A stretch of DNA of 64,000 bases from Phlebotomus papatasi (Eukaryota; Arthropoda; Insecta; Diptera; Psychodidae): NCBI RefSeq assembly GCF_024763615.1, contig NC_077223.1:10602001-10666000 (forward strand), given 5' to 3'. A program made the position numbers and the translations under genes. Positions 40,401 through 46,505 of this stretch are shown here, piece after piece. A model generated the notes under the pieces. That model saw nothing but the letters and a program-made list of their open reading frames with translations. It searched no databases and was not told the origin of the DNA. Position 1 is the stretch's first letter; the number at the start of each line of letters is the position of its first letter.

Positions 40401-41018
40401 AAATTTGAGCATATTTGATTCATTTGATAATCATAATCAAACTTGAAAAATGACAACAAACTTTTTTCAAATGTAACCGCTGCCCGAATGAAAAAGTAGC
40501 CCGATCTTAAAAGAGCCGAATTTGCGAGAGTCTACTGTATGCTTGTTGCGTACAAAAAACATAACCTAACTTAAAATCAGTGTTTTGAAATCAACGGTCG
40601 ATAAATTGTGGACTATAGAGCGATGGCCTATAGCGAGACTCTACTGTAGTTCTAAGCCACAATTTGTATATCTTTTGGTATAATTGACCAGGCTATGGGA
40701 ACTTTATATAGTTGAAAAATCGTATGAAGGGAGTAATGGTTCAATGTGACGAGTGTGAATTTTTCAACAGACCAGAATCAGGATTCATGCCACAAAACAC
40801 TTGATGTGACATGGCTGAGAGTAAATTTTCCGGGAATTCACCGGAAATTGTGGGTGAGTGCTTATGAAGAGGGATGAGGGGGAATATTCATTGCTGGAGT
40901 GTCGACTTCTGGATCTAATTTATTATTCAAACTCACCTGGCTGATGCTGACCAACGAGAACATTCAGTAGTGCCAATATCAACTTGGCAAACAATTTTCT
41001 ACGTTCCATCCCTCTCAT
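7240..41018 (-). CDS. klg: Klingon-like Ig/FnIII cell-adhesion gene, five exons found (C-terminus missing)
   Basis: Coding segments join in the order 41018-40937, 34081-33740, 32961-32692, 10810-10410 and 7410-7240, giving 422 codons with all junction phases compatible (1, 1, 1, 0). The product starts with a signal peptide, then three immunoglobulin domains and one fibronectin type III domain. This is the architecture of Drosophila Klingon, a GPI-linked homophilic adhesion protein involved in R7 photoreceptor fate and memory. The C-terminal anchor signal is not seen. Close paralogues share this layout, so orthology is likely but not proven. Introns are loaded with transposons; the third is about 21.9 kb. 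Confidence 0.85.
7600..7805. repeat. Duplicated TTAATAAGTACTTATT repeat
   Basis: The word ccttaataagtacttatt followed by cttaattaagga and a T-run then aggc occurs at about 7617 and again at about 7756, 139 bp apart. A related block occurs at 57427-57480. Its partner (ttaattaagtacttagtg) lies at 9960 and 58480, so this may be one end of a larger repeat family. Confidence 0.6.
8115..8506. mobile_element. Fold-back element, 392 bp
   Basis: The two halves are inverted copies. The outer ends are ctaggttttttta at 8115 and its complement ending at 8506, and the stem runs inward to about 8293 and 8330. A short loop around 8294-8329 remains. The arms contain agctttcgacac and cttcctcagtgg. Similar words (agctttcgacgc, cttcctcagtgg) occur in the arms of the 39255-39760 palindrome, so the two may be related fold-back elements. 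No coding capacity is evident. Confidence 0.75.
9308..9454. mobile_element. Short inverted-repeat MITE (taaccctttaaggacga)
   Basis: About 147 bp with ends taaccctttaaggacga and tcgtccttaaaggattaa. A similar half-end (ttaaccctttagggcc) occurs at 63421. It has no coding capacity. Confidence 0.7.
9628..9935. mobile_element. TA-flanked MITE with CACACAGCTCTTC ends
   Basis: A 308 bp element with inverted ends cacacagctcttcgttatcc and the complement of ggataatgaagagctgtgtg, flanked by TA at 9626-9627 and 9936-9937. It is non-coding. The TA target suggests a Tc1/mariner-like source. Confidence 0.8.
9955..10137. repeat. TTAATTAAGTACTTAG repeat block
   Basis: This block matches 58480-58630 in the same order: the ttaattaagtacttagtgtt start, a gccataaagcgc/gctgacg-like middle and an ataaatacttaatgt...taaccgg end. 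It may form one end of the family whose other end is seen at 7600 and 57427. Confidence 0.6.
10410..10810 (-). CDS. klg: klingon-like exon 4: Ig3 and start of FnIII
   Basis: The acceptor is tcttctccacag. The exon completes a split serine codon and reads PPEITVEKSWVHASEGHDVE. Ig3 cysteines are in the segment LCCTVHG and in FGNYSCVADNALG, and the core Trp is in MQWFQNS. The FnIII domain begins near RPGPATF and continues to YNLTWNVESIPPLEEIRLLY. The donor is CTG|GTGAGT, phase 0. Length is 401 bp. The residues match the klingon family closely, including the DFGNYSCVADN stretch. An extra Cys sits next to the first Ig Cys (Cys-Cys). Confidence 0.93.
11909..12326 (-). mobile_element. PIF/Harbinger-like MITE, copy 2 of 5 (inverted)
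   Basis: 418 bp, the same family as 2133-2550 in opposite orientation. It begins CTGTGTTATCACA and ends TGTGATAACGCCG. The TAA on the left has a diverged TTT on the right, so the target duplication is decayed. The interior is collinear with the other copies. Confidence 0.85.
12352..12622. mobile_element. MITE family with ATGCTATTCCAATGAAAAAT ends, copy 1
   Basis: The left end is atggtgcaattcaatgaaaa and the right end is tttttcattggaatagcat. The interior has the word gcttctgcattatcgac followed by ttctttgtgttg. Related copies are at 38708 (half), 39040-39789 (with an insertion) and 41963-42201. Non-coding. Confidence 0.7.
12641..12866. mobile_element. MITE with AGTACCGTATCTGCGAGTGA ends
   Basis: 226 bp; ends cagtaccgtatctgcgagtg and, inverted, cactcgcatctacggtact. 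It lies a few bases after the previous MITE. A second inner inverted repeat surrounds a gatcagac/gatctgatc core near 12750. No coding capacity. Confidence 0.7.
13019..13127 (+). mobile_element. Very short 3' tail of a non-LTR retrotransposon
   Basis: Only 109 bp remain. The segment ends in aataaagataagcggttgaa then a (atg)n tail, and is flanked by a perfect 13 bp duplication ataaatgttcaaa at 13006-13018 and 13128-13140. The same tail is found in 49412-49636. This is a strongly 5'-truncated insertion, typical of target-primed reverse transcription. Confidence 0.85.
13749..13877. mobile_element. Small inverted-repeat element
   Basis: About 129 bp. The left arm contains gacagacttgag...agccgagaggcgacttag and the right arm the imperfect complement ctaagccgtctctcggct...gtgtgtctaagg. 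Non-coding hairpin MITE. Confidence 0.6.
13901..14925. mobile_element. Decayed relative of the GTGTGCCAAATTT element family
   Basis: The left end ggataagtgtgccaaatttt and right end ctgaaatttagcacagttat are imperfect inverted repeats. The first 150 bp (caagtttgaaatgcaatatt...gggttgtttggaagcttg) match the same part of 36419-37483 and 47172-47599, which have different terminal sequences. Target duplication is not clear. Confidence 0.6.
14926..15429. other. Gene-free intronic stretch
   Basis: Contains several copies of aggatcag/ctgatcc words near 14930-15400 that are partly inverted. An old inverted-repeat element is possible, with ends near aatagacacaggctgatc and gatccctgtgtctatt (about 14917-15410). 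No coding evidence. Confidence 0.4.
15430..15667. mobile_element. MITE with AAGGTAAAGTACCCTCTAGT ends
   Basis: About 238 bp. The left end aaggtaaagtaccctctagt is repeated as exact complement at the right, continuing through cggccggtt...ctcggccag. Flanks are TATA on both sides, so the exact TA target cannot be placed. The arms are nearly identical, suggesting a young copy. Non-coding. Confidence 0.8.
17690..17826. repeat. Short hairpin element
   Basis: The left arm gacctatacacattgggaac followed by aatttttgtcaaaaattg pairs with the right arm caatttttgacgaaaattgc followed by tctcaatgtagagact. The loop is about 60 nt. A similar layout is found at 52996-53104. Confidence 0.6.
17936..18510. repeat. 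Four tandem ~144 bp palindromes
   Basis: Units are at about 17936-18079, 18085-18228, 18234-18377 and 18383-18510. Each is itself an inverted repeat starting gcccaacgcacaataactttt (or gactagcgcacaat) and ending with the complement. The middle carries a ctagatctag-type core. Units are separated by 5 to 6 bp of ATAATG or ATTATG. The last unit is degenerate at its right end. A single copy lies at 28269-28412, flanked by GTAATG on both sides. Confidence 0.85.
18560..18625 (-). other. tRNA-like segment (B-box)
   Basis: On the minus strand the segment gaatctcgtgttcaattcca looks like the T-arm half of a tRNA (GTTCAATTCC, a B-box). A full cloverleaf was not established. It is probably a tRNA-derived remnant rather than a working tRNA. 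Confidence 0.35.
18731..18803 (+). other. tRNA-like segment in an inverted-repeat arm
   Basis: Contains A-box-like gcggtggagcagtg and B-box ctgggttcaagtct, about the spacing of a tRNA-derived SINE head, followed by a T-rich tail. It has an inverted partner at 19856-19932, and the flanking tactttatgcaacata is also inverted at both places. It may be a pseudo-tRNA carried in the ends of a larger element, or two opposed SINE copies. Confidence 0.5.
19291..19365 (+). other. tRNA-like segment
   Basis: The run gttcgtggcgcaaccgg then ctaagatcaagtcttag resembles tRNA A- and B-boxes, and is followed by a T-rich run. It lies between the two opposed copies at 18731 and 19856. It cannot be shown to fold as a real tRNA. 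Confidence 0.35.
19856..19932 (-). other. tRNA-like segment, inverted partner of 18731
   Basis: Read on the minus strand it has gcggtggtgcagtggtttcac (A-box) and gccccgggttcaagtctgg (B-box), the clearest tRNA-like match in the window, then a T-rich stretch. The anticodon arm region is longer and looser than a normal tRNA, so SINE head or pseudogene is preferred. Confidence 0.5.
20105..20165 (+). other. tRNA-like segment
   Basis: ggtggaacattcgcttggat then cctcagatcaatcctgggta recalls tRNA A- and B-boxes, followed by a T-run. It is the fifth such segment in 1.6 kb. Evidence is weak on its own. Confidence 0.3.
21863..22268 (+). mobile_element. PIF/Harbinger-like MITE, copy 3 of 5
   Basis: 406 bp. 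The start is TGGCGTTATCACA and the end TGTGATAACACAG. A TTA on the right has a TTA or TA on the left, depending on one base. The copy lacks a 10 to 12 bp stretch (after aaatttacct) present in copies 1 and 2. Confidence 0.85.
22381..22583. mobile_element. GGGG-ended MITE, TA target
   Basis: 203 bp, ends ggggaaggctttcagacttc and, inverted, gccttaaagccttccct, flanked by TA at 22379-22380 and 22584-22585. A (gata)n microsatellite lies inside near 22424-22450. A half copy is at 2065. Confidence 0.65.
23047..23908 (-). mobile_element. GGAGACTGGGGCAAAA element, truncated, with nested MITE
   Basis: The end gtggagactggggcaaaaac follows a TA at 23045-23046. The sequence to 23908 is the reverse of 27776-28260 and beyond, sharing tttgttactttttgcccctt and gaagaaggtctatggaggc. 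The far terminal repeat is lost. It is interrupted at 23631-23843 by another element. It is non-autonomous. Confidence 0.75.
23631..23843. mobile_element. GGGGAGACCGGGACAG MITE nested in the preceding element
   Basis: 213 bp, ends ggggagaccgggacagaatt and, inverted, ctgtcccggtctccc, flanked by TA at 23629-23630 and 23844-23845. The interrupted host sequence (tatggaggc then tctatggaag) is continuous in the related element at 27776 as tatggaggctgcctatggaa. That supports the boundaries. Confidence 0.85.
24291..24718. repeat. Tandem AGGTAGCGCGCTTT inverted-repeat units
   Basis: A hairpin with 45 bp arms (24438-24482 and 24502-24546) lies where two related units meet. Each unit carries ends reading aagcgcgctaccttcggacg or its complement, and an interior with ctgaaaatttgagg...atagctattaaaatat. 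The two units are direct repeats, so this is a tandem pair of MITEs. The left unit has lost its outer end. Confidence 0.7.
27110..27383. repeat. CGGGATTTTGGC repeat block
   Basis: Starts with ggtcccggtcaaaatcc and ends with four or five copies of cgggattttggctttt-like units. It matches, in reverse, the minisatellite element at 45836-46505, which also ends near gggtccca. Non-coding. Confidence 0.7.
27776..29045 (+). mobile_element. GGAGACTGGGGCAAAAAGT element, 1.3 kb
   Basis: Ends gtggagaatggggcaaaaag and, inverted, ctttttgccccagtctcccc. A TA follows the right end; the left flank is CA, probably mutated. The terminal word recurs inside near 28145-28195 (ggggtaaaaagtaacaaaag). A palindromic element is nested at 28269-28412. 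Related elements are at 23047 and 53400. Confidence 0.8.
28269..28412. mobile_element. Single palindromic element nested in 27776-29045
   Basis: 144 bp, gcccaacgcacaataactttt at the left and the near-complement ending gtgcgatgggc at the right, flanked by GTAATG on both sides (28263-28268 and 28413-28418). It is the same family as the tandem array at 17936 and gives the best view of a solitary unit. Confidence 0.8.
29230..31220 (+). mobile_element. Pogo/Tigger-like DNA transposon, defective
   Basis: The inverted ends contain gtaactccg (29237) and aactcggatgc (29256) at the left and the complements gcatccgagtt (31182) and cggagttac (31206) at the right. The exact last bases and the target duplication could not be fixed. 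The middle encodes a broken transposase. A leader intron is suggested by GTGAGT at 29588 and a tttctgtttcag acceptor just before the ATG at 29738. Confidence 0.85.
29738..30911 (+). pseudogene. Pogo/Tigger-family transposase, broken
   Basis: The product would bind the element ends and cut and paste them in the nucleus. Residues about 15-55 form a Pipsqueak-type helix-turn-helix (LRNALQCVRDGSTIAYASKT, then VPRTTLHNKL). A CENP-B-like second DNA-binding region follows (RPTILSKEQEKELVKWI). The start of the DDE catalytic core has VFNCDESAF with the first catalytic Asp at about residue 179. Breaks: an in-frame TAG at 30095-30097, where relatives usually have Trp; a large internal deletion after LYFPKIVFQH that removes the other two catalytic acidic residues; and a change of frame near 30605 at a duplicated ttatcaataacca. 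A Lys/Glu-rich C-terminal tail persists to 30911. Confidence 0.88.
31722..32130 (+). mobile_element. PIF/Harbinger-like MITE, copy 4 of 5
   Basis: 409 bp from CGGCGTTATCACA to TGTGATAACACAG with TTA on both sides (31719-31721 and 32131-32133). It lies about 560 bp from the Ig2 exon, inside intron 3. Confidence 0.88.
32692..32961 (-). CDS. klg: klingon-like exon 3: Ig2
   Basis: The acceptor is tttgatttttag at 32963-32962. The split codon gives Val, then PPTVRAVPQNGLVTARKG. Ig2 has Cys in TLECKASGNPVP, Trp in SIYWYKRD, and Cys in the motif HAGVYQCAADNG. It ends VQLTVL with donor CTA T|GTAAGT, phase 1. Length 270 bp. This is a typical I-set domain encoded by one exon. Confidence 0.94.
32962..33739 (-). 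other. klingon-like intron 2, 778 bp
   Basis: Bounded by GTAAGT and TTTTTAG. No mobile element was recognised in it, unlike the other introns. Confidence 0.8.
33740..34081 (-). CDS. klg: klingon-like exon 2: Ig1
   Basis: The acceptor is tatctctttgccaccttag at 34083-34082. With the last base of exon 1 it makes Gly, then VCQSLDMSHLNGDGM. Ig1 follows with VLPKFISRG, Cys in TLPCRVQNLG, Trp in LLWRRGSSVL, and Cys in DAGDYICQIGD. It ends VHTLEIL with donor TTA G|GTAAGT, phase 1. Length 342 bp. The LPKF...LLWRRG and DQVHTLEIL segments are strongly klingon-like. Confidence 0.94.
34612..35084. mobile_element. GGGTAAAATGAGGTAATTTGG element, TA target
   Basis: 473 bp with inverted ends gggtaaaatgaggtaatttg and caaattacctcattttaccc, flanked by TA (34610-34611 and 35085-35086). 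Inside are further gggacag and gggacattt words related to its ends. A related, diverged copy is at 55076-55294. Non-coding. Confidence 0.85.
36419..37483. mobile_element. GGGTAAGGGCTCATAATTTTGG element, TA target
   Basis: 1,065 bp with inverted ends gggtaagggctcataatttt and aaaattatgagcctttccc, flanked by TA (36417-36418 and 37484-37485). Words such as ttggacagct, tggccaactt and tgtccaaaataagagct recur inside. The interior (gttccaagtttgaagtgcgatatttt) is related to 13901 and 47172. No credible coding sequence. Confidence 0.82.
38708..38830. mobile_element. MITE with ATGCTATTCCAATG ends, left half
   Basis: Begins ctattccaatgaaaaatga and contains gcttctgcattatcgacatttctttgtattgg as in the copies at 12352 and 39040. 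The right end is missing. Confidence 0.6.
39040..39789. mobile_element. MITE with ATGCTATTCCAATG ends, interrupted
   Basis: The left end atgctatttcaataaaaaat and right end tttttcattggaatagca frame a copy whose right part is split by the 506 bp palindrome. The word catgttaatttt occurs on both sides of the inserted DNA (about 39219 and 39761), consistent with a target duplication. Confidence 0.7.
39255..39760. repeat. Nearly perfect 506 bp palindrome
   Basis: The two arms of about 249 bp (39255-39503 and 39512-39760) are inverted copies; one mismatch was seen (ggg versus gga near 39449). The centre is ggccaactcatatcatagttggcc. Because the arms mirror each other, both strands carry the same open frame of about 80 residues. 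That frame has no recognisable domain and is probably not a gene. Confidence 0.9.
39977..40646 (+). mobile_element. CAGTAGAG-ended MITE, copy 2, interrupted
   Basis: Ends cagtagagtctcgttatagt and, inverted, ctatagcgagactctactg, flanked by TA (39975-39976 and 40647-40648). It matches 4645-4982 in reverse but is split after aaaatattaaaataatta by a second MITE (40198-40537). Without the insert it is about 330 bp. Confidence 0.88.
40198..40537. mobile_element. CAGTAGACTCTC-ended MITE nested in another MITE
   Basis: 340 bp, ends cagtagactctctcaaattc and, inverted, gaatttgcgagagtctactg, flanked by TA (40196-40197 and 40538-40539). The copy of the host element at 4645 lacks this segment, which confirms it as an insertion. 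The first seven bases of its ends equal those of its host. Confidence 0.88.
40937..41018 (-). CDS. klg: klingon-like exon 1: start codon and signal peptide
   Basis: The ATG at 41018 opens MRGMERRKLFAKLILALLNV then LVGQHQP, a basic N-terminus followed by a hydrophobic core, as expected for secretion. The donor is CCA G|GTGAGT and its phase 1 fits exon 2. A second in-frame ATG at 41009 (codon 4) could also be used. The exon was found by this signal and phase match, not by sequence identity with relatives, so it is less certain than the Ig exons. Confidence 0.75.
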
Positions 41019-41962
41019 TTGCTCCACCACCCCCAACACACAGGGAGAATTTGTTTGAGGGGCTGCTCAGGTGATTTCACCACAAAACTGAATGCTCCTC
41101 CACAGCCACGGATTTTTCACTCTGAAAAGAAAAATAGAGATGGTGAAAAAATAAAATTCAACCATGAGATTGAGTTGCTTTTCGCTGTGATTCTTTCATA
41201 ATCACAGCTATTGTAAAACTACGTTTCGGTCATATGGAGCTCCAATCGACTCCATATGCGAAAGATGTTATGTATGTTCCGGATTTAAACCGATCTTTTT
41301 CACGCTTTCTTAGTTATTTTGACACAATGTATCAATTTTATTTAGTTTCGCACATACTATAGGCCTTATAAGCCTTATAATTATTCACCCTTAGCCCTCA
41401 ACACCAGTGAATTATTAGAAAAATAAAGTTTTACAGCCGTTTTTCTCTCATTTCCCATGTAATACTTTTATTAGGAAAAACATTTGCACACCTTAAAGTA
41501 ATTAAATCATATACCATAAAAATAAAATATATAATGAAAGAATCACAGCTCTCCAGGAGCACATACAACCTTAGCAGTGGTTTTCCATTCATCTACTTGC
41601 ACAAGCATTTAGTGAAAGATGCCTAACAAGAGAGTAGCTCTCCCCCAAAAACGAAACACCAACCCATAAAAGTCAGGCTGCGGGGATGAAATTGAGGATA
41701 GAATGAGTGGAAAAATCCAATTACCAGCATTGCTTCGTGTTTATTTTTATTGACGGAGGACGAAGTGGTTTTCTCTCTTTATTTCACCAAATTAACTGAT
41801 AAAATCGTGGGATAGGGTTTCAAATGAAGTGCTTAAAATAAAACTGATTTAGTACTTGAGAGCACGACACTTAGACATCACTAGCTCTTTCGCACTTTCC
41901 TCGTTTTCTATCTATTTTCTCAGAGACAGAGTAAGGAAGTATGGGGCAGTTTCACGCATGTA
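41019..41962. other. Region upstream of the klingon-like start
   Basis: Expected to hold the 5' untranslated region and perhaps promoter elements of the minus-strand gene. No TATA box or other core element could be assigned with confidence. Confidence 0.4.
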
Positions 41963-42201
41963 TAATGCTGCTATTCCCAAAAAAAAATGAAAAGGAGAAA
42001 CACATTGTTTTTAGTACATAACTGTTCTCATGTGTTTCTACATAATCAACTGTTCCTTGTATTGGTTTCTGTCACTGATAAAAAAAAACAGTCGTGACAG
42101 GAATCATCACAAAGAAAAGTCAATAATGCAGAAGCACGTAAGAGCAGTCATGTACAAAAAACTGTTCTTCCCCTTTTCACTTTTCATTGGAGTAGCATCA
42201 T
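41963..42201. mobile_element. MITE with ATGCTATTCCAATG ends, copy 4
   Basis: About 239 bp. The left end is atgctgctattccc and the right end ttttcattggagtagcat. The interior holds two inverted versions of the tttctacataatcaac / gtcaataatgcagaagc word. Non-coding. Confidence 0.7.
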
Positions 42202-42410
42202 AACTTTTGGAAATGTAGCATATTTGGATTAAAAAAAAACCTAATTTATAGAAAATGTTCTGTACATTTTCAAAAAGCCAAAAGCAGAGAAAAACTATTT
42301 AGACTTGGTTATCTTGAATAAATGTAAAAAAAAACATTTGGCAAACGTTTGAAAAACAAACATCAGGCATGTGAAACTGCTCCACAGTTTTTTTTTAATC
42401 AAAAGTAATA

Positions 42411-42797
42411 GGGTGGTGTCACCACTTCTCGCCAGTGACCCACCTCTCGCCACCTATAGTTAAATCGAAGAAAAATCAAATAATACGAGTAATAAAAAGG
42501 ATATCAGGAAGAAAAACCAACGCTGAATATATTTTTTAATAATATTGTCCAAAAGAATTGAGTTTGGGCTTTTTCAAGTAGGTGGCGAGAAGTGGTTATT
42601 TTTGAATTTTTAGTACAAAAATATTTTTTTAAGTAATCCACCGTTAAATTGAGGGACTATTAGTCTGACATATCTATAGACAACATATCTAAGTAACTTT
42701 GTGTCAAATTTAAGTTACTTTATATTAAGGGTTTAAAAATTATAATCAAATTAATTTCAGTTTTTTCTAAAAGTGGCGATAAGTGGTTACTCCACCC
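42411..42797. mobile_element. GGGTGGTGTCACCACTTCTCGCC element, TA target
   Basis: 387 bp, ends gggtggtgtcaccacttctc and, inverted, aagtggttactccaccc, flanked by TA (42409-42410 and 42798-42799). The word cacctctcgccacc and its complement aggtggcgagaagtgg recur inside. A relative with altered ends is at 62639-63006. Confidence 0.83.
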
Positions 42798-45700
42798 TAG
42801 AGACGTTAGGTTAATCTCAGGGAAAAGTGGCGTAGTTTAACGCAAGGGTATTTGAAATTCTTGAATACTTTTCTGATTCCATTGAAAAGAATGGGCTAAG
42901 ATATTTATATTACTAAAGAAGTACCTAAAGGCTACTTGTTTAGCTTAGGCTTTAGGTTCTGGAAGTACCTGAATGGGGAGGAGGGGAGTTCATGCAAGTT
43001 CATTTAGAATTTTCCTGGTAAATACAAAATTATTTTAAATAAAAACCACTTTGAATGTTCATTGAAAAAATTTTAGTAGCTGTTCCAATCAATTAAGCTA
43101 AAAATTTTTAAATTATACTTCCTAATGGCATATTCAAAACAAAATTAAAAGAAGAAAAATTTATAATTTTTTGAGTGCTTTCAAATTGAAAATTTAATTA
43201 TAATACTAATCTATGAGTACATGTTCGTCCAATATTCAGAAGTAGTTTATCACTACATAAAACTAAGCATTTACAGAAAAAATTATCGAAATTAAGCAAT
43301 CAATAAGGAGTTATTATAATATCTCAAGTTTTCGTTCACATAAAAAAGAGGTGGCAAAGCAGGCTTTGCGAAGTGCTCGAACTCGTGGCTCAGATGTTAT
43401 ACCTCAAAAGTACTTTTGATTCCCCAAAACAGGTTTGAGAGTAATAGATTTTATTTTCGGACAAAAATCCTTTCTCGATTCATAACCGGTTCATTATCGG
43501 TTCACAGCCGATTTGAACCGTTTTAAAAATCACTCGAAACATTTCCCAAAATACACCTCAGGAGGAATATAATTGAATTTCGAATAAAAATTAGTTATCG
43601 AGTATGAACCAGTTCATTACCGGTTCAGAACCGATTGGAACCGGTTCAGAACCGATTGGAACCGGTTTAGTTTTATCAGAAATTTCAAAATCTTTCCAAA
43701 TAGCCCAAAAATGGCATAATGACATCATTCGGTTGGGAAACACGCTCTTTAGAGCCTTCTTGAGGTTAGACCTTGAAAAACCGATATTAGGAATGACTCA
43801 ACGAGATTTTCGTATAAGGACGAAATGTCCGCCTGGATTATCTCTAAAACATATCCAAATTGAGGGGAGGGATTGGGAGAAAATGAGGGACATGTTAATG
43901 ATTCCTGGGTCGATTTATGGGGGTTTCTGCTTTGACAATAGACATGATGACAGTCGGACGGACAGCCGGACAAACAGCGTGATGCCACAAACTCGAAACT
44001 TCAAATTTTCAAAATTGTACCAAATATACGAAGTTTTATTTATGTACATCATGTTACCATAAATCGATCTCAAAATCCAATTTGCAATTCAGTCAGGGGT
44101 AAAACTGCCCCATCATCCCCTATTGAGTGTTTTCTCTACACATTTCTCTGGAAATTGCGAATTTTCTTCAAATTGAACAATAATTTAAATTAAACTTATT
44201 CTTCTTTAATCTTGACCTACTTCTTCTTCAACAGTGGTATCCTCAATGATATTTGACATGTGATAGTCAATTTTTAGTATATTAAAAGTAGATGAGACTT
44301 TACTCCGATCAATCCTTCTGCTTGTATAGGACAAGTAGACAGAGATTACGGTTTTAGCCGATGGTATTATTTACAATATCTTGTACAAAGAAGATTATAT
44401 AAATGTTTTCGATAATAAAACGTCAGTAATTTCAATCATATTTAAAATATGATTAAATAATATTTTTATTAAGAAATATTTTTTATTTGTGATTGGCTAA
44501 AAATATTGGTTTTCAATTTAGGAAAATATTGAGTCAAAAATTGTGCCATAATTGATAGCTTTTACATATAAATTCATATCTGAACGTATGAAGCTTTCCA
44601 TTCCTTGCAAAGTACTAGCTCATTTTTCACATTTCCTCAGCCATATAACCGACTCAGAATTCATAGTGTGCATTACGAAAAGTGACTCAGTGCTGCAAAT
44701 TTGCTGCAATTCCATCGAATTTATGTTCTTTGAGCGGAAAATGTACAAAAGGATGAGACAACTAGAACAAATTATTGCTATTTGATTTCACCACATTGGA
44801 AAAATCTTTTCTTTCACGCGCGATTTTCCTCTGTACTTTGGGGGGGATGAAGTGAAAAAATATAGGATGGAAAAGAAGTATATACGAAATATTGTAAGGG
44901 ACTATAGTGCTGACAAAGGGGTGAGAAGAGGAAATGGAAGAGTCTTAAAGTACACTCCTTCATGATCATATGTATTGATTCTCCTTTAAAGACATCTTTT
45001 CTGCTGGGGGTGAAAAATCTTTTTGGGGAAGGGGTGGGACTATACTGGGAAAAATGAGGTAAACAGCCGGAAGTGAATCTTATCGAGGCGAAAATTTATT
45101 TTGTGGAACAAAAAGCCACCCACAGTGTCGCCGCCGAAAGGGAAATTGTCTACCACATTGAATGGTACATAAAATCACTCACACCTTACCCCATATCCTT
45201 ATACACTTTCTTCACTCACTTGAGCGCCCATAGTCCTCAAAGCCACCCCTAAGCACAGACTGTTTGAATAAATTCAGTGGGAAATGTAACTTTTACCATC
45301 CCATTCCCCCCTTTGGCGAATACTTTCTGTTGGGGGACAAACAAACTTCCATACTCAATGAGGATGATTCAAGTTATAACACACTGCGGAGAGTGATAAG
45401 AAATCGTCTGAGTGTTCTCGTCCTTGTGTTTCACCCCAAAAGGAAGTAGCTATATAGATATCTACCCTCTGAGGAATGGTGCCCCAAGTCGTGTCATGAT
45501 TTCCCAATCAAATTTGTGGTGAGAAAAAGTTTCCATCGAGGGGATTCTTTTAATGCTTGTCCCTAAAATGCTTCAACCTTTCCCAAAAGAAAAAAAAACA
45601 ATGGTTAAGGAAAATTCGCGGAGTGCTCGAATTCTCGAGTTCAACAACGATTATTTTTAAATGTAAGTTGGTTTAACATCGATTTTTAAAATTGTTTATA

Positions 45701-45835
45701 GATGATCTGAAAATCTTCCCAAGTGAATGGTTCACTTTTTTATAAACAAAGGGTCCGACTTGTCCAGAAACTATTTCTTGCTAAGGAATGTTAATTTTTG
45801 TGGGTTTACTAAGGATTGAAAATCAATATTTCTTA
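42798..45835. other. Intergenic stretch, 3.0 kb
   Basis: Holds a short gaaccggttcagaaccgatt tandem repeat near 43610-43665. A 152-codon open frame at 43604-44062 starts within that repeat and has no recognisable domain; it is not annotated as a gene. A possible element end (ggggatgatggggcagtttt, inverted) lies at about 44105-44124. Nothing else was recognised. Confidence 0.45.
43610..43665. repeat. gaaccggttcagaaccgatt tandem repeat
   Basis: The 20-21 bp unit is repeated about 2.5 times and contains the 8 bp palindrome aaccggtt. Related loose words occur upstream at 43480-43520 and at 50110-50130 and 13385-13435. Confidence 0.7.
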
Positions 45836-46505
45836 CCGGCGAAGACCAAAATGCCGAAGACATAAAACCTCAAATGAATCCAAATGTCGAAAGCCAAAAT
45901 CCCGAAAGTCAAATCCCGAAAGCCAGAATCCTGAAAAACCAAAAAATATCGAATACCGAAATCCCGAAAAGCCAAATCCTGAATTCCAAATCCCAAAAAC
46001 CATATCCTGAATGAATCAATATCCCGAAAGCCAAATCCCGAATGGGTCAACATCCCGAAAGCCAAAGTCCCAAAAGCCCAAATCTCGAAAGCCAAATCCC
46101 AAAAGCCATATCCCGAATGAATCAAAATCCCGAAAGCCAAATCCCGAAAACCAAATCCCAAATGGATCGAAATCCCGAAAGCCAAATCACAAAAGCCATA
46201 TCCCGAATGGATCAAAATCCTGAAAACCAAATCCCGAAAGCCAAAGTCCCAAAAGCCCAAATCCCGAAAGCCAAAACCCGAATAATCAAAATCTTAAAAA
46301 GGACAAAATTGTCCGTAGGATATAATATATTACACATATTATGTATAATAATTGCCCAAAACACTGGAAATTTCATTTTGCCTCCAAAACGTGATGGTGC
46401 AATCGTGAGTGGGAGTAGCTATGCCACTTTCCAGAATTCGGGATTTTGGCTATCAGGATTTTAGAGTTCGAGACATTGGCTTTCGGGAATTTGATCGGGT
46501 CCCAT
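45836..46505. repeat. Minisatellite with CCCGAAAGCCAAAT unit
   Basis: From about 45840 to 46300 a 13-15 bp unit (cccgaaagccaaat, with variants such as cccgaatggatcaaaat) is repeated roughly 25 to 30 times. A short arm with the reverse unit (ttcgggattttggct) follows at 46435-46500 and ends gggtccca. Open frames here give repetitive peptides on both strands (SRKPKSQKPK or FGFRDLAFGI types), products of the repeat rather than genes. The same unit occurs at 27110-27383. Confidence 0.85.

Larger units (their letters stand above)
34082..40936 (-). other. klingon-like intron 1, about 6.9 kb
   Basis: The intron is bounded by GTGAGT at 40936-40931 and the acceptor at 34083-34082. It holds GGG-ended elements at 34612 and 36419, two copies of the ATGCTATTCCAATG MITE, the 506 bp palindrome and a nested pair of MITEs at 39977. 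First introns often carry enhancers, but none was recognised here. Confidence 0.75.

Noticed and set aside
43604..44062. 152-codon open frame starting in a gaaccggtt repeat
   Set aside because: The start lies in a tandem repeat, no domain is visible, and a DSRTDSRTNS-type stretch comes from a short gacagccggac-like repeat. Best explained as chance.
45816..46464. Several open frames giving Lys/Pro/Ser-rich or Phe/Gly-rich repeat peptides
   Set aside because: Products of the CCCGAAAGCCAAAT minisatellite, open on both strands because of the repeat.
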